Assembly: GCF_014898055.3 (NCBI RefSeq)
Contig: NW_023601104.1
Span: 46,870,699-46,934,698 of the forward strand
Direction of reading: 5' to 3'
Origin: Talpa occidentalis
Taxonomy: Eukaryota > Chordata > Mammalia > Eulipotyphla > Talpidae
Length of the DNA stretch: 64,000 nucleotides
The notes beneath the pieces were generated by a model that did not search any database, was not told where the DNA came from, and was given only the letters and a program-made list of their open reading frames with translations. Position numbers and translations under genes: made by a program. Numbering within the stretch: the first letter of the stretch is position 1; every line of letters begins with the position of its first letter. Below, piece by piece: positions 34,766 to 47,675 of this stretch.

Positions 34766-37098
34766 TAATATTCATATTACAGGAAAGAGAGAACAGAGAA
34801 AAAGAAAAAAGATCAGTGATTATGATCAATCTAGCACAAGTGCTATTATTTTGAATCATTTCCTTTTGAGGTAGCTTGTTAACCTTGGGGGACTGTTTCA
34901 TTGCAGTTGTTGTGCCAGCTTCATGAGGACAGATTGTGTATCCCAGGACCTAACATAGTCAATGATAAAAAAAAAATTATTGAGTTGATTAATTAATCAA
35001 TATGATGGAGTTAATCTGTGTTTTTCTTATAATTGTTTGGTAATAAAATGCCAGGATCCTCAAATGGGCAAAATGTTCTTTTGAAATATTTTATATAGTT
35101 TTTCAACAAATAATAAAGATATTCACTTTTAAGTTGCCTACTCCATTAATTCAAAATACTTTCAAGTATGAAGAGGCAACATCAAATATGTGATCAACTC
35201 ATTTTAAGCACTCCATCTTTAAGCATTTCATTGTTATGCTTAAAGCATGTCAATAAAGTTAAATTTTTTAGAGTGTATTATATACAAAAATACAACTCAC
35301 ATATTTTGAAAAGTCAGTTCTCTTTCAAGTGTCCTTATTAAAATGGCAATATATGTATGAAACTGCTAGCTTATTTAAGATTCTTGAAACTTGTGTTTTT
35401 TCTACAAGGACTTCCTCATATTTTCTCAAATCCCAATGATATTATTGTTTTAGCAAAAGGTAAATCATTGCTTTCCATTAGGCTCGTTTTATATTTTCCT
35501 AGGTGACATTCATTCCCTTCCTGTCCTTAGTATGAGAATGACACAAAAGCAGCTCAGGGAGTCTATCCTCCAACTGAGTACTTATGTGATGTAGACTAGA
35601 AAAAACTAACTAATTTTAAAAGATATAAACTGAATTAGGGGAATTAAGACATTTCTAGAAGGCATGTTGGGTCTCAGATAGGAACATAGGATTGCAGATG
35701 ATCCATCGCTTATCACTCTTGCTCCTACCCTCCTACACATTCTGATTAAATCTTTCAGTAGGGAATAGCCAGACCTTCTCCTACTTCCTCTGGCTAAATG
35801 GTGGCTTTGCACCCAGTAGGATTAATTTTCCTCCCCTTTCTTTAAGTGAGTCTCAGTATTATCATAAGCAAAATTGACATACACAATCACCCTTGATCCA
35901 TAAATTAGTCCCTCTCCTTTTTAATTTATTAATATATTTTTCCTGTATTTAGCAGCTTCAATGAAAAATTATTGAGGAAAAGAAAGTGCAAATTAAATTT
36001 TGGTTTTGATCATTGAATCCTGATTGAATAAAAATCCAATGTTTTATATTTTTAGAGAAAGCACTAAAATAATTTTGTTTTGCAGAATATATCCAAATAA
36101 TAGCTGAAATAAGAGTATATAAACTGATTCATTTCAGAAATACTGGGAAAATATAAAGGATAAATAAAGGAAAAATATAAATCAGTAAGTAGAAGCTGTT
36201 TCGTAAGCAATATACAATAAATAATAACTACTTTTGTAATTTGAATAGTGGTAAAAGCTAAAATAAACAATGAATTCATCTTTTGAATGCTTTTATATTT
36301 AAGACAAAGACCTTAGCAAATGTCTGCTTCTTTCCGTCTTCCCTCCAATGACTTTTATCATCTTTATTAACAAAATTTAAATGTTCAGATTCACCTACTT
36401 GATACTAAAATACAATAATGGACATTTGGTACTTTCTCTGAAAAATCACTTTGACATTTACTTTGCATTTTATAATTACAAATAATAATTTTTGAGCACT
36501 GTATGTTTAACTTAAAACAAGTCTCATTCAGTCTCATTCTTGGTGTTCAATTCTGACTCCTTTCTCAGCTTTTGTGTATTTCCCTTTCAAATAATTTTTA
36601 AGGAAGATTATTTGAAATAATACTTCCTCTTTTTCACTTATCTGCAGTATATTTATTAATTTTGTGTAATGCAGTATGATGTGAACAGTGTCTTTTTAAA
36701 GTTATTTTACTATAATGCAAGGTCCTTTGATGGTTTGATACACCAGGTATGTAAATTAACCTGGTCAGATGCTGAAAAGACTATTTTGTTTTGAACTTTC
36801 TGTATATTTCAGAGATATTTAATAGCTGAGTGAGTAAATAAGTGCATTACAATGAATCAAAAAAGAGAAAAATGAAAAGAAACAGAACCAGTCTGGTAAT
36901 AGTGTATAAACAATTATGCAGAAAAGGGAACAGTAGACCTTGATTCACTTCTAATAAGTCTTTCTAAAATCCTACACTTAAAACAGAGTAATTTTTTTCA
37001 AAAACTTATGAGAAATCCAGAATACATAGAAAATTGAAGAAAGTAAAGAGATATTCCTGTCTACCATGACCATTGACCACATATCTGGAGAAATTATT
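34766..37098. other. Unassigned strongly AT-rich stretch
   Basis: Over 2.3 kb with no gene and no named repeat recognised by eye. Several A- and T-runs. Confidence 0.4.
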
Positions 37099-37112
37099 TA
37101 TATAAGTTTTCT

Positions 37113-37425
37113 TTCTTTTTTTTTAAATAGAGGCATGTTATTTATTTATTTATTTATTTTGTTTTGTTTGTCTGTTTATACATGCACTGGGCACAGTCAG
37201 AAGCCGGGAGGGTGAGAGAATTCACCAGAGCCAGAGCGGGGAGCAGAGCAGGCAGAAGGACCGAAGTACACTGCTGAGGGGAGCAGCGGGCGGCAGGAGA
37301 GGTCTGCGCGCCATATGGGACCCTCCTCCGGTGGCCGGGGAGCAGCCGGGGATCGAAACAGCGCTGCAGAGGCCGCGGGCAGCTTCGCAACCCAGCGCTC
37401 AACCGCTGCGCCACCGGGGAGGCCC
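37113..37425 (-). mobile_element. tRNA-derived SINE, subfamily A
   Basis: The head at the right ends ggaggccc; the A box is clean on the minus strand (TGGCGCAGCGG). The body is almost identical to the 16.5 kb copy, including the extended 'ccgggga' middle, so the two are close relatives. The target duplication is TATATAAGTTTTCT (37099-37112) and TATGTAAGTTTTCT (37426-37439). Confidence 0.95.
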
Positions 37426-37439
37426 TATGTAAGTTTTCT

Positions 37440-40400
37440 AAGTTAGGTGAACTGATATAACTCTTGGTTAGGAACATTTTATTATTTTAAACAAGCAAAT
37501 TAAAGGCAAAACTTCCACAGAATTTGACTTTTCTACTGTACTGGGTATCCTGGAAAATATAAACTATGCCATCTTGAGATGAGAACCGCAGGTATTTTAG
37601 TTCTGAATAGATTCCAGATGGGCCAATTAGTTAGTCAGTATGTCTATACTAAACAAGCTAATTTATTGCTACTTTCTTCCTTATAAATATAATCATGGAT
37701 AAAAGAGATAAAAAATTATTTTTTTAAATATAGACAAAGAAACAGTACTACTGAAAAGTTCATTTGTCCAATCACTCAAGTAAACTTTCAGGGAGAGACA
37801 AACATAACTATGATGTCATCTTGAATGTGTAATTTTTTTTTTTTTTACAAAGAACTTCAAACAATGAATACTGCAGAAAAAGTTAGATTGAAAATAAATC
37901 AACTCATCTTGAGGTAAATGTAAATGTTAAAATTGGAGGTTTTAATCTTTTGAGCAATAATGCTTAAGTTTTGCTTCTGTGTGACCCAAATAATCATTAT
38001 ATCTTAAAACACTTTATCATTTTGTCTGTTCCCTCAGAATTCATGTGAGAGACTTATGCTTTTTCATAAGAAAAGGTAAGAGTAGGAGTCGGAGACAAGA
38101 AAGAGGTGGAGAATATATCAAAGTCTATCTAAAAAGAAGGACTTAAAAGGTAATATTTTCTTAGCATAAGGTGCCAGTACTCAAGTAAAGCTGGTATTTT
38201 GGAGCCAACCAAGAAAACAGCTAACAAATGTAGTTTGAATACCTCCTTTCTTCCTGAGAAGTGTAAAAGGATGCCATGTGGGCTTCTCCAGCTTTGGAGG
38301 AACTCCAGGGAAATATCTCACCAAGGTTTCATGGCAGATAGGGGGCCAAACGCATCCTGGATAATATTCTTGTGGTGTGTGAAGAAGGTGTTAAAGAGCC
38401 AAAGAAAAGTCATTTTCAGGTTCTTCTGAGCCAGATTTAAAAAAAAAAAAAAAAACACAGAAAAGATAAAAAGTCAAACCTGACAGAAATTCCACATGAA
38501 TTTTTGTGTCGTAGCCTATCCAAGCTGTGCCCACATCATTCCAGCTCCTAATGGAGATAAAGCTTTGTTATGCTAACTTCTCATGACCTGTGGGAAGCAA
38601 CACATCTGAAATAGAATGGAAAGGGAAGCTGGAAAGGGGCTAGTAACACATTTGAGAAAAAACAAACGAAGGGGTTCAACTTGGGGAGCAAAGCTGTTTA
38701 GCATACATTGGGTTTCTGACACCCACATTGGTGTATTAGATTTCATGAGAAGGTCTTGTAAGACTTTAAATGTGTTTAAGATAGAGTCTAGGAAAATTCC
38801 CTACTGAGAAAGCAGAGGGTACACAGCAAAGGTTTATTGGCACTGACCACCAACATACACTTCCATTGCAGCCCTTAGACCGCTGTTAAAACGAGGAAGG
38901 AGAAAAATTGAGGCGAGAAAAAAGGAAAAAATTCTTTGGATAGCACAAAAGACTCCAAACAGTTCCAATCATAGAGTGTTATGATGTTAAAATATGAGGC
39001 ACATTATCAGGAGATGAAAGTTCAAAGAGGCCTCAGCTTTGTGTTGGATAAACAGGAACATATGCCCAGCCTCAGAAATATTTCAAATGTGTTGTGAAAC
39101 TTCGCTCAGTTAGGAGAGAAATGTTAGAGTTCAACTGTGAAAAATTCAATTGCATATTTGAAAAAAGCAGGTGCTGGGAAAGACCACAAACTTTCAAAGC
39201 GTGTCAGCACCATGCACCACAATAGCAAACAGAAGTGAAAATGTTATTAAGGCTTGCAAAGGTTTTCTGAGTGATGTATCAAATGAGCCTAAGTAGCATT
39301 TACATGTCATTGTGGAAATGTATTCTTGTGAGGAAAAAAAAGTCAAAAAGAAGAAATTAAGAAACTGGAAATATTTCATAGTTGGCCTTTGTGGAAAATA
39401 TATTAAAATTGAGGGTAATTTGGGCAGAAGTCATTACATACCAGCAGTGAGAGATCTGTGTTCCAGAAGGTTAATTGAAAAGAAGAAGAAAATTATTTTA
39501 CCCGCAAAACATAAGATTAAATTTAGCTCACCAGAGAAGTCTTATTCTGAAGGCATTTTATTTGTTGATTTATGATGGTGGAGGAAAGTATGTATAAGTG
39601 AATAAAAATCTTAACTTTGTTACTGGAGAGATATTTCAGATAGTTACTAGGTAGTGCTTTTAAGTGGCTTCTATTTCTATTCCTTTTGTATACACTCCAC
39701 TGAGTACAGCATCCCATGAAGAATAAGTGAGAACCAATCAATATCACCTGATTAGCTGAGCAACAGCTCAGTACTTAAAACAAAAGGAAAATCAAGTCAT
39801 CCTAGGAACTCTAGAAAAAAATCAGATGTCTGCTTCAAGTGCAAGGACTGTCACTAGTTTTTCAAGTTGCAGTGCATTCCTCCTGCCCCAGTCACAAAAG
39901 CTCATCCTACCAGGGTGTCACCAGACCACTAGTGAAGCCTTGCCTGCTCCCATCTCCTACCCCCAACCTCTTAAACACTACGTTTCACTACATCTTACAA
40001 TGTACAAATTGTCTTGAACAGTGTCCATACTGAAGCAAATAAGGATTATCACAATCTGAGTACTCCCAAATAAATTATTTAATTTGTCCTTTCCTTGAAA
40101 TCATGCCATGCTTTCTGCTAATCTGGAAAATAAATCTATGTTCCTATGCCACTGGGTCAAGGGATTAACTTGTAAAATTAATACTTGCATTTGGTTGTGA
40201 AAGAATCCTGAAAAAGAGAAAGTGATGAGACAGAGTAGCAGAGTTGAGGGAAGCATTTTATATCAATAATTCTTCTTCAGATATCCTCATTATTTATTCA
40301 ATAATACCATCTTCCCCATTGCAAAGGTCTCCTGAAAACCTTTGGCAATAAATATTTTGGAAGAAACATTTTTAAAATACAGTATAAAAATATAAACGCA

Positions 40401-40485
40401 CACACCATCACCACCATGTACTATTCTGAACTAACAAATGGTAATAATTTACTACTCTGTTGCAGGTTTAAAAAAAAAAAATCAA
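37440..40485. other. Unassigned sequence
   Basis: About 3 kb with no recognisable gene or repeat. There are A-runs at about 37832-37845 (T-run on plus) and 38436-38456. 39820-40020 is C/T-rich and might be an L2 scrap, but I cannot support the call. Open frames at 38199-38429 and 39312-39575 lack motifs. Confidence 0.35.
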
Positions 40486-40489
40486 GCAT

Positions 40490-41330
40490 TTCAGGTAAAT
40501 TTGAAACAGTATATACTCATCCCCATCACATTCCACTCCCTGCCTTGCTATGCAGAGGCAACTACTATTTGATTTGTGTATGTCTACATCTTAAATATAC
40601 CTCTAGGTCATTTTATATGTACATCAATACTTAAAAAATATGATACTGCTTTATTCAACTTGTTTTTAATCATTCAACATTATATGTTAGGTTGCCTATA
40701 TAAATATATGTAACTAATGTGTTCACTAGTAATGAATGGCTATGTACTATTTCAGTATATAACTGATTATGCCATACTTGATTTCTCCATTCCCATTAGA
40801 CATTTTCACTTTTTCACTGTTATACACAATAATGAAGAATGTTCTTATACACGTCTCTTCACATGTGCAAGAACTCTATGGGTGTCTACACCTCCAGGTG
40901 GAATTGTTGGTTGTAGGATATGAGCAATTTCATCTTTACTATGTTGTATCAGTTGGTTCTCTAAAGGAATTACGTGAATCTACATTCCCATCAGAAATGT
41001 CTGATAATTTTCTTTACATGCTCACCAATACTTCATATTTATATTGTCGGATTGTTTGCCAGTCTGATGGATGTAGGATGATATGTCCCTACTTTGGTTT
41101 AAATTCCCTTAATGATTGCTAAGCTCGAAAATGTTTTCATAATTATTGGCTCTTTGAATTTCCTATGTGGTGAATTGTCTTTTCATGCATTTTGGGGGTT
41201 TTTTAGTCATATTTATTCACAGGAGTTCTTTATATATTGTGAATATTAATATTGTATCTTATATGTTTGCAAATATTTATCTGTCATAATTTCATTGTGA
41301 TTTATCAAGAAGACATTTTTAATACTTACA
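40490..41330 (-). repeat. Old L1 LINE (L1M-like) fragment, antisense
   Basis: The plus strand follows the reverse of an old L1 3' region: 'gcagaggcaactactatttg', 'gatactgctttattcaactt', 'aatgaatggctatgtactat', 'gtctacacctccaggtggaa', 'acattcccatcagaaatgtc', 'catgctcaccaatacttcat' and 'caggagttctttatatattg'. Highly diverged; the 117-codon plus frame (40769-41122) is antisense noise. Confidence 0.7.
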
Positions 41331-41609
41331 TATTAGTTTTCTCTTAATGAATTATGGTTTTTGTGTTTTGTCTAAAGTGTAATATACTGCAATTATATAC
41401 ATGTACACATAAACAGACATGTAAAATACACAAACAAATATAAATTTATACACACACAAATATAGCCCACATATTCATCACATTCTCTAACAGTCTGCAA
41501 AATTTAAGTCACCGTACTGAATGATTTCACAAAAAAAATCATGCTATTCAAAGGTGTCTACTTTATTGTTTCACAATTGTTTTTCATTGCAAATTGAGTG
41601 CCAACCATA

Positions 41610-41770
41610 TGAAGAAGTATAGGATTTAGTATCAGAGTCCTGAGAGCAAGCCCCAGTTCTACAATTAACTCCATCAATAGACCCTAATATCTCTCTTTGT
41701 GTCTCAGCTTCCTTTCCTGCAACATGAATTTCTATCACAGTAACCATCACACATATTCCTTTATCCATCT
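41610..41770 (-). repeat. MIR SINE, antisense
   Basis: 'ggatttagtatcagagtcct', 'gccccagttctacaattaac' and 'tgtctcagcttcctttcctg' follow reverse MIR. Confidence 0.65.
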
Positions 41771-41839
41771 TGATCTTCTAGTATAGAAAAAGGTAAAAAT
41801 AATGGCACTCTTCTAAGACCTTTAAAATTAATCCCTTTG

Positions 41840-42010
41840 GTCCTTACAACATAATGAAGGAGGTACTATTATCTTTATTTTACAGATAACAAAACAGAGG
41901 GAGCATTAGGATAACTGACTTGTTAGGGGCATATACTTATTACATAGCAAAGTCAGGATTTAAACCTCCAGAACCCATGCTCTATAGCACTTCACTGTGC
42001 TGTCTCCCAA
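41840..42010 (+). repeat. MIR SINE, sense
   Basis: 'tggtccttacaacataatga', 'ggtactattatctttatttt', 'acagataacaaaacagaggg', 'ttacatagcaaagtcaggat' and 'cagaacccatgctctatagc' are MIR in order. It lies only about 70 bases from the preceding antisense MIR, so the two form an old inverted pair. Confidence 0.85.
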
Positions 42011-43957
42011 TAACTTCTCCTTTGTAACTAAATAAAAGAATGAATGTGAGCCTTTAGCATATTGCTCAGTCTATATATGTGCTCTATAAATGTTATTTAT
42101 TGTTATATTCCATAGAGACTATTCAAGACCTCTTTTCCTTTATTCCATACTTGAAGATATTCCCACAGATGTCCTTATATTAGCATGCCCCAATATCTCT
42201 GGTAAACACTAGAGCCATAGATTCTATGGATAATAGATTCTATGTCCGTAGATTCTATGGACAGCTCAAGCTGTCATGAGAATCTCATTACTTGCAAGTT
42301 TTCATCTTTGTCTTCTCTTTCTCCTTTTTTCTCCTCATTCTCTTCCTCCTTCATAGCACCTTTCAGAAATCTCACATCCTTTAAGCTTTCCAAAGCTAGG
42401 ATCCTCAAACAGGATCCTATAATATTTTCAAATTATTCCTCTGACCTACACATAGAGTCTCTAGTATAATGCCTAGAATGTATTCAATGAATTCCAACTT
42501 TTATTATTTGCATTCTTTAATATTAAGGAACAACAAGAGAATCACTTCCTCTGATAGAAAGACTTAAACTTCTGCACCAACATGAGTAGGAGGTGGCGTA
42601 CAGGGAACAATGGAATAGTCAAAGATGAAAATTCATCTTCTCCTTTCCTTCCAAAAGACAAAAACCTTCACCTTCTTTCCCAAGGTAACCCCTCTAATTA
42701 TGTCAATGTTGTTTCCACTTTTACCTCTTCTAGTATTTAATCCCTCTCTCAAGTCATCAATAGTTCAGCCCATTTGATTCTCTATAACTCTATTTTATCA
42801 ATTGTAAGGTGCCATCAATTGTAAAAGAAGAAAAAAATGTTGCCATTAAACTAGGATAGAAGAGTTTGTCACTCATATCTATAGATTTTCCTCAAGACTC
42901 TTAAGCCTATATGACAAGGAAAATATAAGTAAATAAACTGCATAAGGTACTTCTAAAGCTTTCAATTCAGTCTAATTCCTCAAGCATGCAGGACTGTGGA
43001 TGTTATTTTTCCACACATTATTGTTCTCTGTGCTACCAAAAGTGCTGGACACACTATTTCCTAAGAGTGCTCCTCTGCTGTCTCCAAGACTTTCTTCCAA
43101 ATGCTCCCATCCTCTAACCTTTGCTATGCATGTGCTAACAGTAAATAAAAGTCATAATTGATGCTTAGCTAACAACTATAAAATGCATCCCAATTTCATA
43201 AGTATGAAAATGTGAACCAAGAAAAAGTATACCATAGAAACAATGGAGTATAGTACATCCTTATCCTTGCTTACAAATAAGTCATCATAAAATTAATGGT
43301 AAAATTAAATATTAGAGATGGGAAATCAGTGAGGAAAAGCATACAAGACCAAAACTTTTTCTCTCTCACTTCAAACCAATAATGTTTTTGTTGCCTTGGT
43401 AATACATATTGAGATTATCAACTCCAAAGGAAATCATCCCATATGCCTCTGAATTCTTCTAGACTAGCAAATAATCAAAGAAACATCTGACAGATTGATG
43501 AGAGAAAAAGTAAAAAAGAAATTCAATATATACATATATACAAATGTATACATGGGAGCTACCCAGCATGACTCACTTGATTTCAGATGCCATCTTTAAT
43601 ATTTTTAACTTTGGGAACTCTGGGAAAGAGAAAAGGTGGATCAGTTAGGGAGGTTACAAGGGATGGATGGTAGAAAGGTATGCAGATTTAAGTTCTTTCT
43701 TCTCCATTGAAAAGAGGTAAGCAGACTAGATCTTCTCCCACCCCCAACACTCTACATGGTCTTATAGGAGAAGTCTACATCTTTTTCAAAAATAACCTCC
43801 ACACAGTCTTCAGAACCCTTCCCATGAAATCAACCTTCTGCCAAATAACATATTTTGGGGTGGCAGATTTTTGTTCCCCTTTAGCATTCATTTATCAAGG
43901 ATCCTGATCTAATATGTTCATTTTCTTTTTTGTGTGTTCAGTATCACTTTACTGTGT
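42011..43957. other. Unassigned sequence
   Basis: No gene or named repeat recognised. It contains the small triple repeat at 42216-42262 and a T/C-rich patch at about 42305-42350. Confidence 0.35.
42216..42262. repeat. Three-copy near-palindromic short repeat
   Basis: ATAGATTCTATGG-like units occur at about 42217, 42233 and 42249 with a 16-base period. Each is nearly its own reverse complement (CCATAGA-T-TCTATGG). Most likely slippage; a protein-binding array is a remote alternative. Confidence 0.8.
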
Positions 43958-43971
43958 ATTATATACTTTTT

Positions 43972-44208
43972 TTTAAATAGTAAAGCTTTTTTAAAAGATT
44001 TATTTATTTATACATACACAAGCTGGGGTATAGGCCAGAGGTGTGGGGAGTGATAGGATTCACCAGAGACAGAGTGGGAAACAGAACAGGTAGAAGTACA
44101 CTGCTGGGGGGAGCAGTGAGTGAGACAGGAAAGGTCTGCTGTGCCATGTGGGTAGCTCCCTGGCTGGCAGGTCGCGTCTTAATCCCTTGCACCACCAGGG
44201 AGGCCCGC
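43972..44208 (-). mobile_element. tRNA-derived SINE, subfamily B, internally shortened
   Basis: The tail at the left reads 'aagatttatttatttataca', the head at the right ends ggaggccc. About 40 bases of the tRNA-like half are missing: 'tggctggcaggtcgcgtctt' passes directly to 'aatcccttgcaccaccaggg', so the B-box region is lost. The target duplication is ATTATATACTTTTT (43958-43971) and ATTATATGCTTTTT (44209-44222). Confidence 0.92.
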
Positions 44209-44222
44209 ATTATATGCTTTTT

Positions 44223-44849
44223 GAAGATTTAAATAGAATGAGCTTTCCTTTCATAGGATAAAGATTTTTTATGATCTTATCAAGGATTAGGTCATAATAT
44301 TTCCATATACTATAATACATGTAATTGATTCACCAACCTCTGGACTATAATATATTATTGGAGTTCCCAAAAAGCTGAACACATATATCCAATTCATGCT
44401 CAAAATTCTTCAAATATTGGTTGGGGTAAAAATGACTGATGATTTCCAAACATTATTAAAGAAAAATCTGTAAACTTTGTTTTTCAATATTGGCACTATC
44501 TTACTTGATCTCAGTAAAGAATTTCTGGCAAAACTTCCAAGATTATAAAATAGATGCCTCAAATCTTTGATAAACTGAATTTACTTTTCATGTATAAATA
44601 AAGGAATTATTTAATACATAGTTTAAAATATTGGTTTTTTTCTTTAAAAAGGAAATTAGTTAATTTTATCAATACATACAAATTGCTATACTGGTCTACT
44701 TCTTGAAATGCTAAATTATCCTGGTTGTTTCTCCAAGAAAAATGGAGAATTTTAAAGCATAAGTGAAATAAGCAAATAAATAAAATTCAAAAGAATGAAG
44801 CTTCTTTTTCTCCCCATCATCATCTTGCTGGGAACAGTACAAAATTCAT
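44223..44849. other. Unassigned AT-rich sequence
   Basis: Nothing recognised before the L1 that begins near 44850. Confidence 0.4.
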
Positions 44850-46262
44850 ACTATATCTAAAAAGGGAGAATACGGTGTTCTCACACTAACAGAATGCAAA
44901 CCATAATATAAAGCCATAATAATTAAAACAGCATGGTCCTGGAACAATAACAGACACATAGACCAATGGAATAGAATTAAGAGTCCATAAATAAACCCAC
45001 AAATATATGGACAACTAATATGTGACAAAGGAACAAAGAATATACACTGGAACAAGGAAAGTCTCTTCAATACATGGTGTTGGGAAAATGGGACAGCTAT
45101 GTACAAAAGAATGAAACTAGATCCTATTTTACAACACATACAAAAATCAAAGTAAAATGGATAAAATACTTGCATATAAGAGATAAAACCATAAAATACA
45201 TAACAGAAAACAAAGGCAAAACACACATGACATAAGATTGAGAGATATATTTGTAGCTCTGGAAAACAAAAGGGAATATAAATAATTGGGACTATATCAA
45301 GCTTTTACACAGTGAAAGAGGCCATAACTAAAATGAAGAGACATCCTACTGAATGGGAGAAAATATTTAGACCAAACATCTGACAAGGGTCTGATATCCA
45401 AGATCTACAAATCAACAAAAACAAACAAACAAACAAATAATTCAATCAAAAAATGGTCAGAGGAGCTAAATAGGCACTTCTCCACATAAAACATACAGAT
45501 GATCAATCAGTACATGAAAAAATGTTCATCATCACTTAACATCAGCAAATGCAAACTGAAGCCACAATGAGATACCACTTCAAACCTGTGAGGATGGCCC
45601 ACATCAAAAAGACCAGAAACAAGTTCCCTTCATAGTACACTCTTGATGGGAATGTAGATTGGTCCAGCCCCAATGGAAAGTTGTGTGGGTGTTTCTCTAA
45701 AGACTGAAAATGGATCTGTCATACAATCTAGCAATACTACTCTTAGGTATCTACCCCCCAAAATACAAAAAGCACTAATTTGAAAGGAAACCTGCACTTC
45801 TATATTTATTGCAGCACTGTTTACAATAACCAAAATGAGTAGATCAAGAAGATGTGGTATATATACACAGTAGAATACTACTTATCTATCAAAACAGATA
45901 AATTCATACCATATACAGTTAACATAAATGGATCAAAATAAGCTAGGAGAAAGTTAAATATTCATGGTGTCATTCATATGTGGGATAAAGAAAAACCAAA
46001 GTGTCAGACAAAGACAAACTTCAAAACCAGCTTGAAAGCTGACCATAGATCTGAGGTTTCAGAGGAGAAGGGAGGATTGGAAGAATGGAGAGTAGGGGGA
46101 GAACACAATGGACTATGATAGAGAAATAGGTCTGCTTCAGTGGTGGGAGTACTACAATGATTATACCTGAGAGGGGGAAATCCTATACTCTCAAAACACT
46201 AGCAAGGATATAAAAGAATGGTACTTCAATATAACACATAAAATAAAAATAACTATTATTTA
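44850..46262 (+). mobile_element. L1 LINE, sense, 3' 1.4 kb
   Basis: Opens in ORF2 ('aattaaaacagcatggtcct', 'agaccaatggaatagaatta'), continues with 'cttgcatataagagataaaa', 'atcaacaaaaacaaacaaac' and 'gccacaatgagataccactt', and ends in a G-rich 3' UTR and AAATAAAAATAA tail near 46250. ORF2 is broken by many stops and small indels; the only long frame over it (44846-45226) is antisense. Target duplications could not be fixed. Confidence 0.85.
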
Positions 46263-46636
46263 AAAAATTAAAAATGAAATTAATGCTATTGCTGAATACT
46301 ATTGCTGGTAAAGCTATGAAAAAAAAATGACTTCATTATTCATTATTGTTGTGACCATATAAATTCAAACATGCATTCTGGAGGATATTTTGACATTATG
46401 TATAAAAGTCTTAAATTGTGTATATGCCTTGGCCTAACAATTCAAATTATATAAATTAATCCTAAGGAAACAATTAGGAGAGTGCTCAAAGATATAGAAA
46501 GGATGTTTGTCAATGATCACATGATAAACATGTCAATGACCTTACCCACTTTAGAGTAGTGAAAAATCAAAGCAACTAAATGTTCAACTATAGTTGATTA
46601 GACAAGTTAAGGTGTTTCCATTAAAAAAAAAAAAAA
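46263..46636 (+). repeat. Old L1 LINE (L1M-like) fragment, sense
   Basis: 'gtgtatatgccttggcctaa', 'ttaatcctaaggaaacaatt', 'gctcaaagatatagaaagga' and 'agcaactaaatgttcaacta' follow the end of an old L1 ORF2/3' region and finish in a run of A near 46623-46636. More diverged than the L1s on either side. Confidence 0.65.
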
Positions 46637-47330
46637 CCTGTAGTCAAAAAACTCATGCCATTCGCAGCAACATGGATAGAGCTAGAAGGAATTATGCTCA
46701 GCGAAATAAGTCAGAAAGAAAAAGAAAAATATTGGATGGTTTCACTTATAGGAGGAATATAGGGGAACAAATAAGACATCATGGAAAACTATCAATACAA
46801 AACACAACAAAAGAAAATAAAAACAGACAATTATAAACCAGACACATTCTTCAGGGGAGGAGGAGGGAGAGGGATCAGAAAGAGAGAAGGAGGAGCATAG
46901 GGGACTGAGGTGATGGTGCAAAGGTGCATTGGTGAAGGAAATTCTATGGGACTACACCTGGGGGCATGTGTGGGGGGGAGGAAGCAAACATTGTTTAAAA
47001 ATGAACAATGGGGCCTCCCGGGTACAGCGGTTGAGCCCTGGGCTGCGAGGCTGCCTGCAGCCTCTGCAGCACCAGTTCAATCCCCGGCAGCCAGGGAGGG
47101 TCCCACATGGTGTGCAGACCTCTCCTGCGGAGCCAGCTGCTCCCCTCAGCACTGTATTTCCTAAGACTGCCTATTCTGTTCCCCGCTCTGGCTCTGGTGA
47201 ATTCTCTCACCCTCCCGCGCTTCTGACTATACTCAATGCTTATATAAATGAATAAATAAATAAATCTCTTAAAAAATGAACGATGATATAAAAAACATAT
47301 TTTTAATTAATTTTAATTTTTATAATTAAA
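46637..47330 (+). mobile_element. L1 LINE 3' end, sense (type 1), carrying a SINE
   Basis: 'cattcgcagcaacatggata', 'ctcagcgaaataagtcagaa', 'catgggactac'-like and 'ggaaattctatgggactaca' blocks match the reverse complement of the 10.8 kb antisense copy, defining the type-1 3' UTR. A SINE at 47011-47271 splits the last few tens of bases; the L1 resumes with 'gatgatataaaaaacatatt' and an A/T-rich tail. Confidence 0.82.
47011..47271 (+). mobile_element. tRNA-derived SINE, subfamily A, with head deletion
   Basis: Starts GGGCCTCCCGGGTACAGCGG, lacking about four bases of the A box relative to other copies (TGGCG missing). The B box 'gttcaatccc' has one change. The tail is 'aaatgaataaataaataaat'. The target duplication is AAAAATGAACAATG (46997-47010) and AAAAATGAACGATG (47272-47285). 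Confidence 0.94.
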
Positions 47331-47675
47331 ATTAAAATTATGAGTTACATCTATATTTATTGACATGATGTGGCAGAGATAATGATGTCTACCCAACATT
47401 CCACCTCCTTCTTTCATTTCCTATCCTTCTTGCAGTGAGGTGGCATGTAACTCACTCTGGGCAAAGGAACTTATAAAGAAGGTGTGACACTTCCAGACTA
47501 AGGCAATTAGAGGTCCTTGTAATGTTTTCCAATCTTGGCCACTCTTGCTTTGAAAATTGAGGAACCAAGCCATTCTGACGGAGCTCCTATAAGCTGGGGT
47601 CCCTAAGTGAATGTGTGGTATAGGGCCCTCCATTGATTCATTTGGGATATGTAACAATGGCAAGAAATAAACTTT

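Noticed and set aside
44846..45226. 126-codon hydrophobic open frame on the minus strand
   Set aside because: It is the antisense of L1 ORF2. A/T-rich L1 sequence read backwards gives F/Y/L-rich peptides that mimic membrane proteins.
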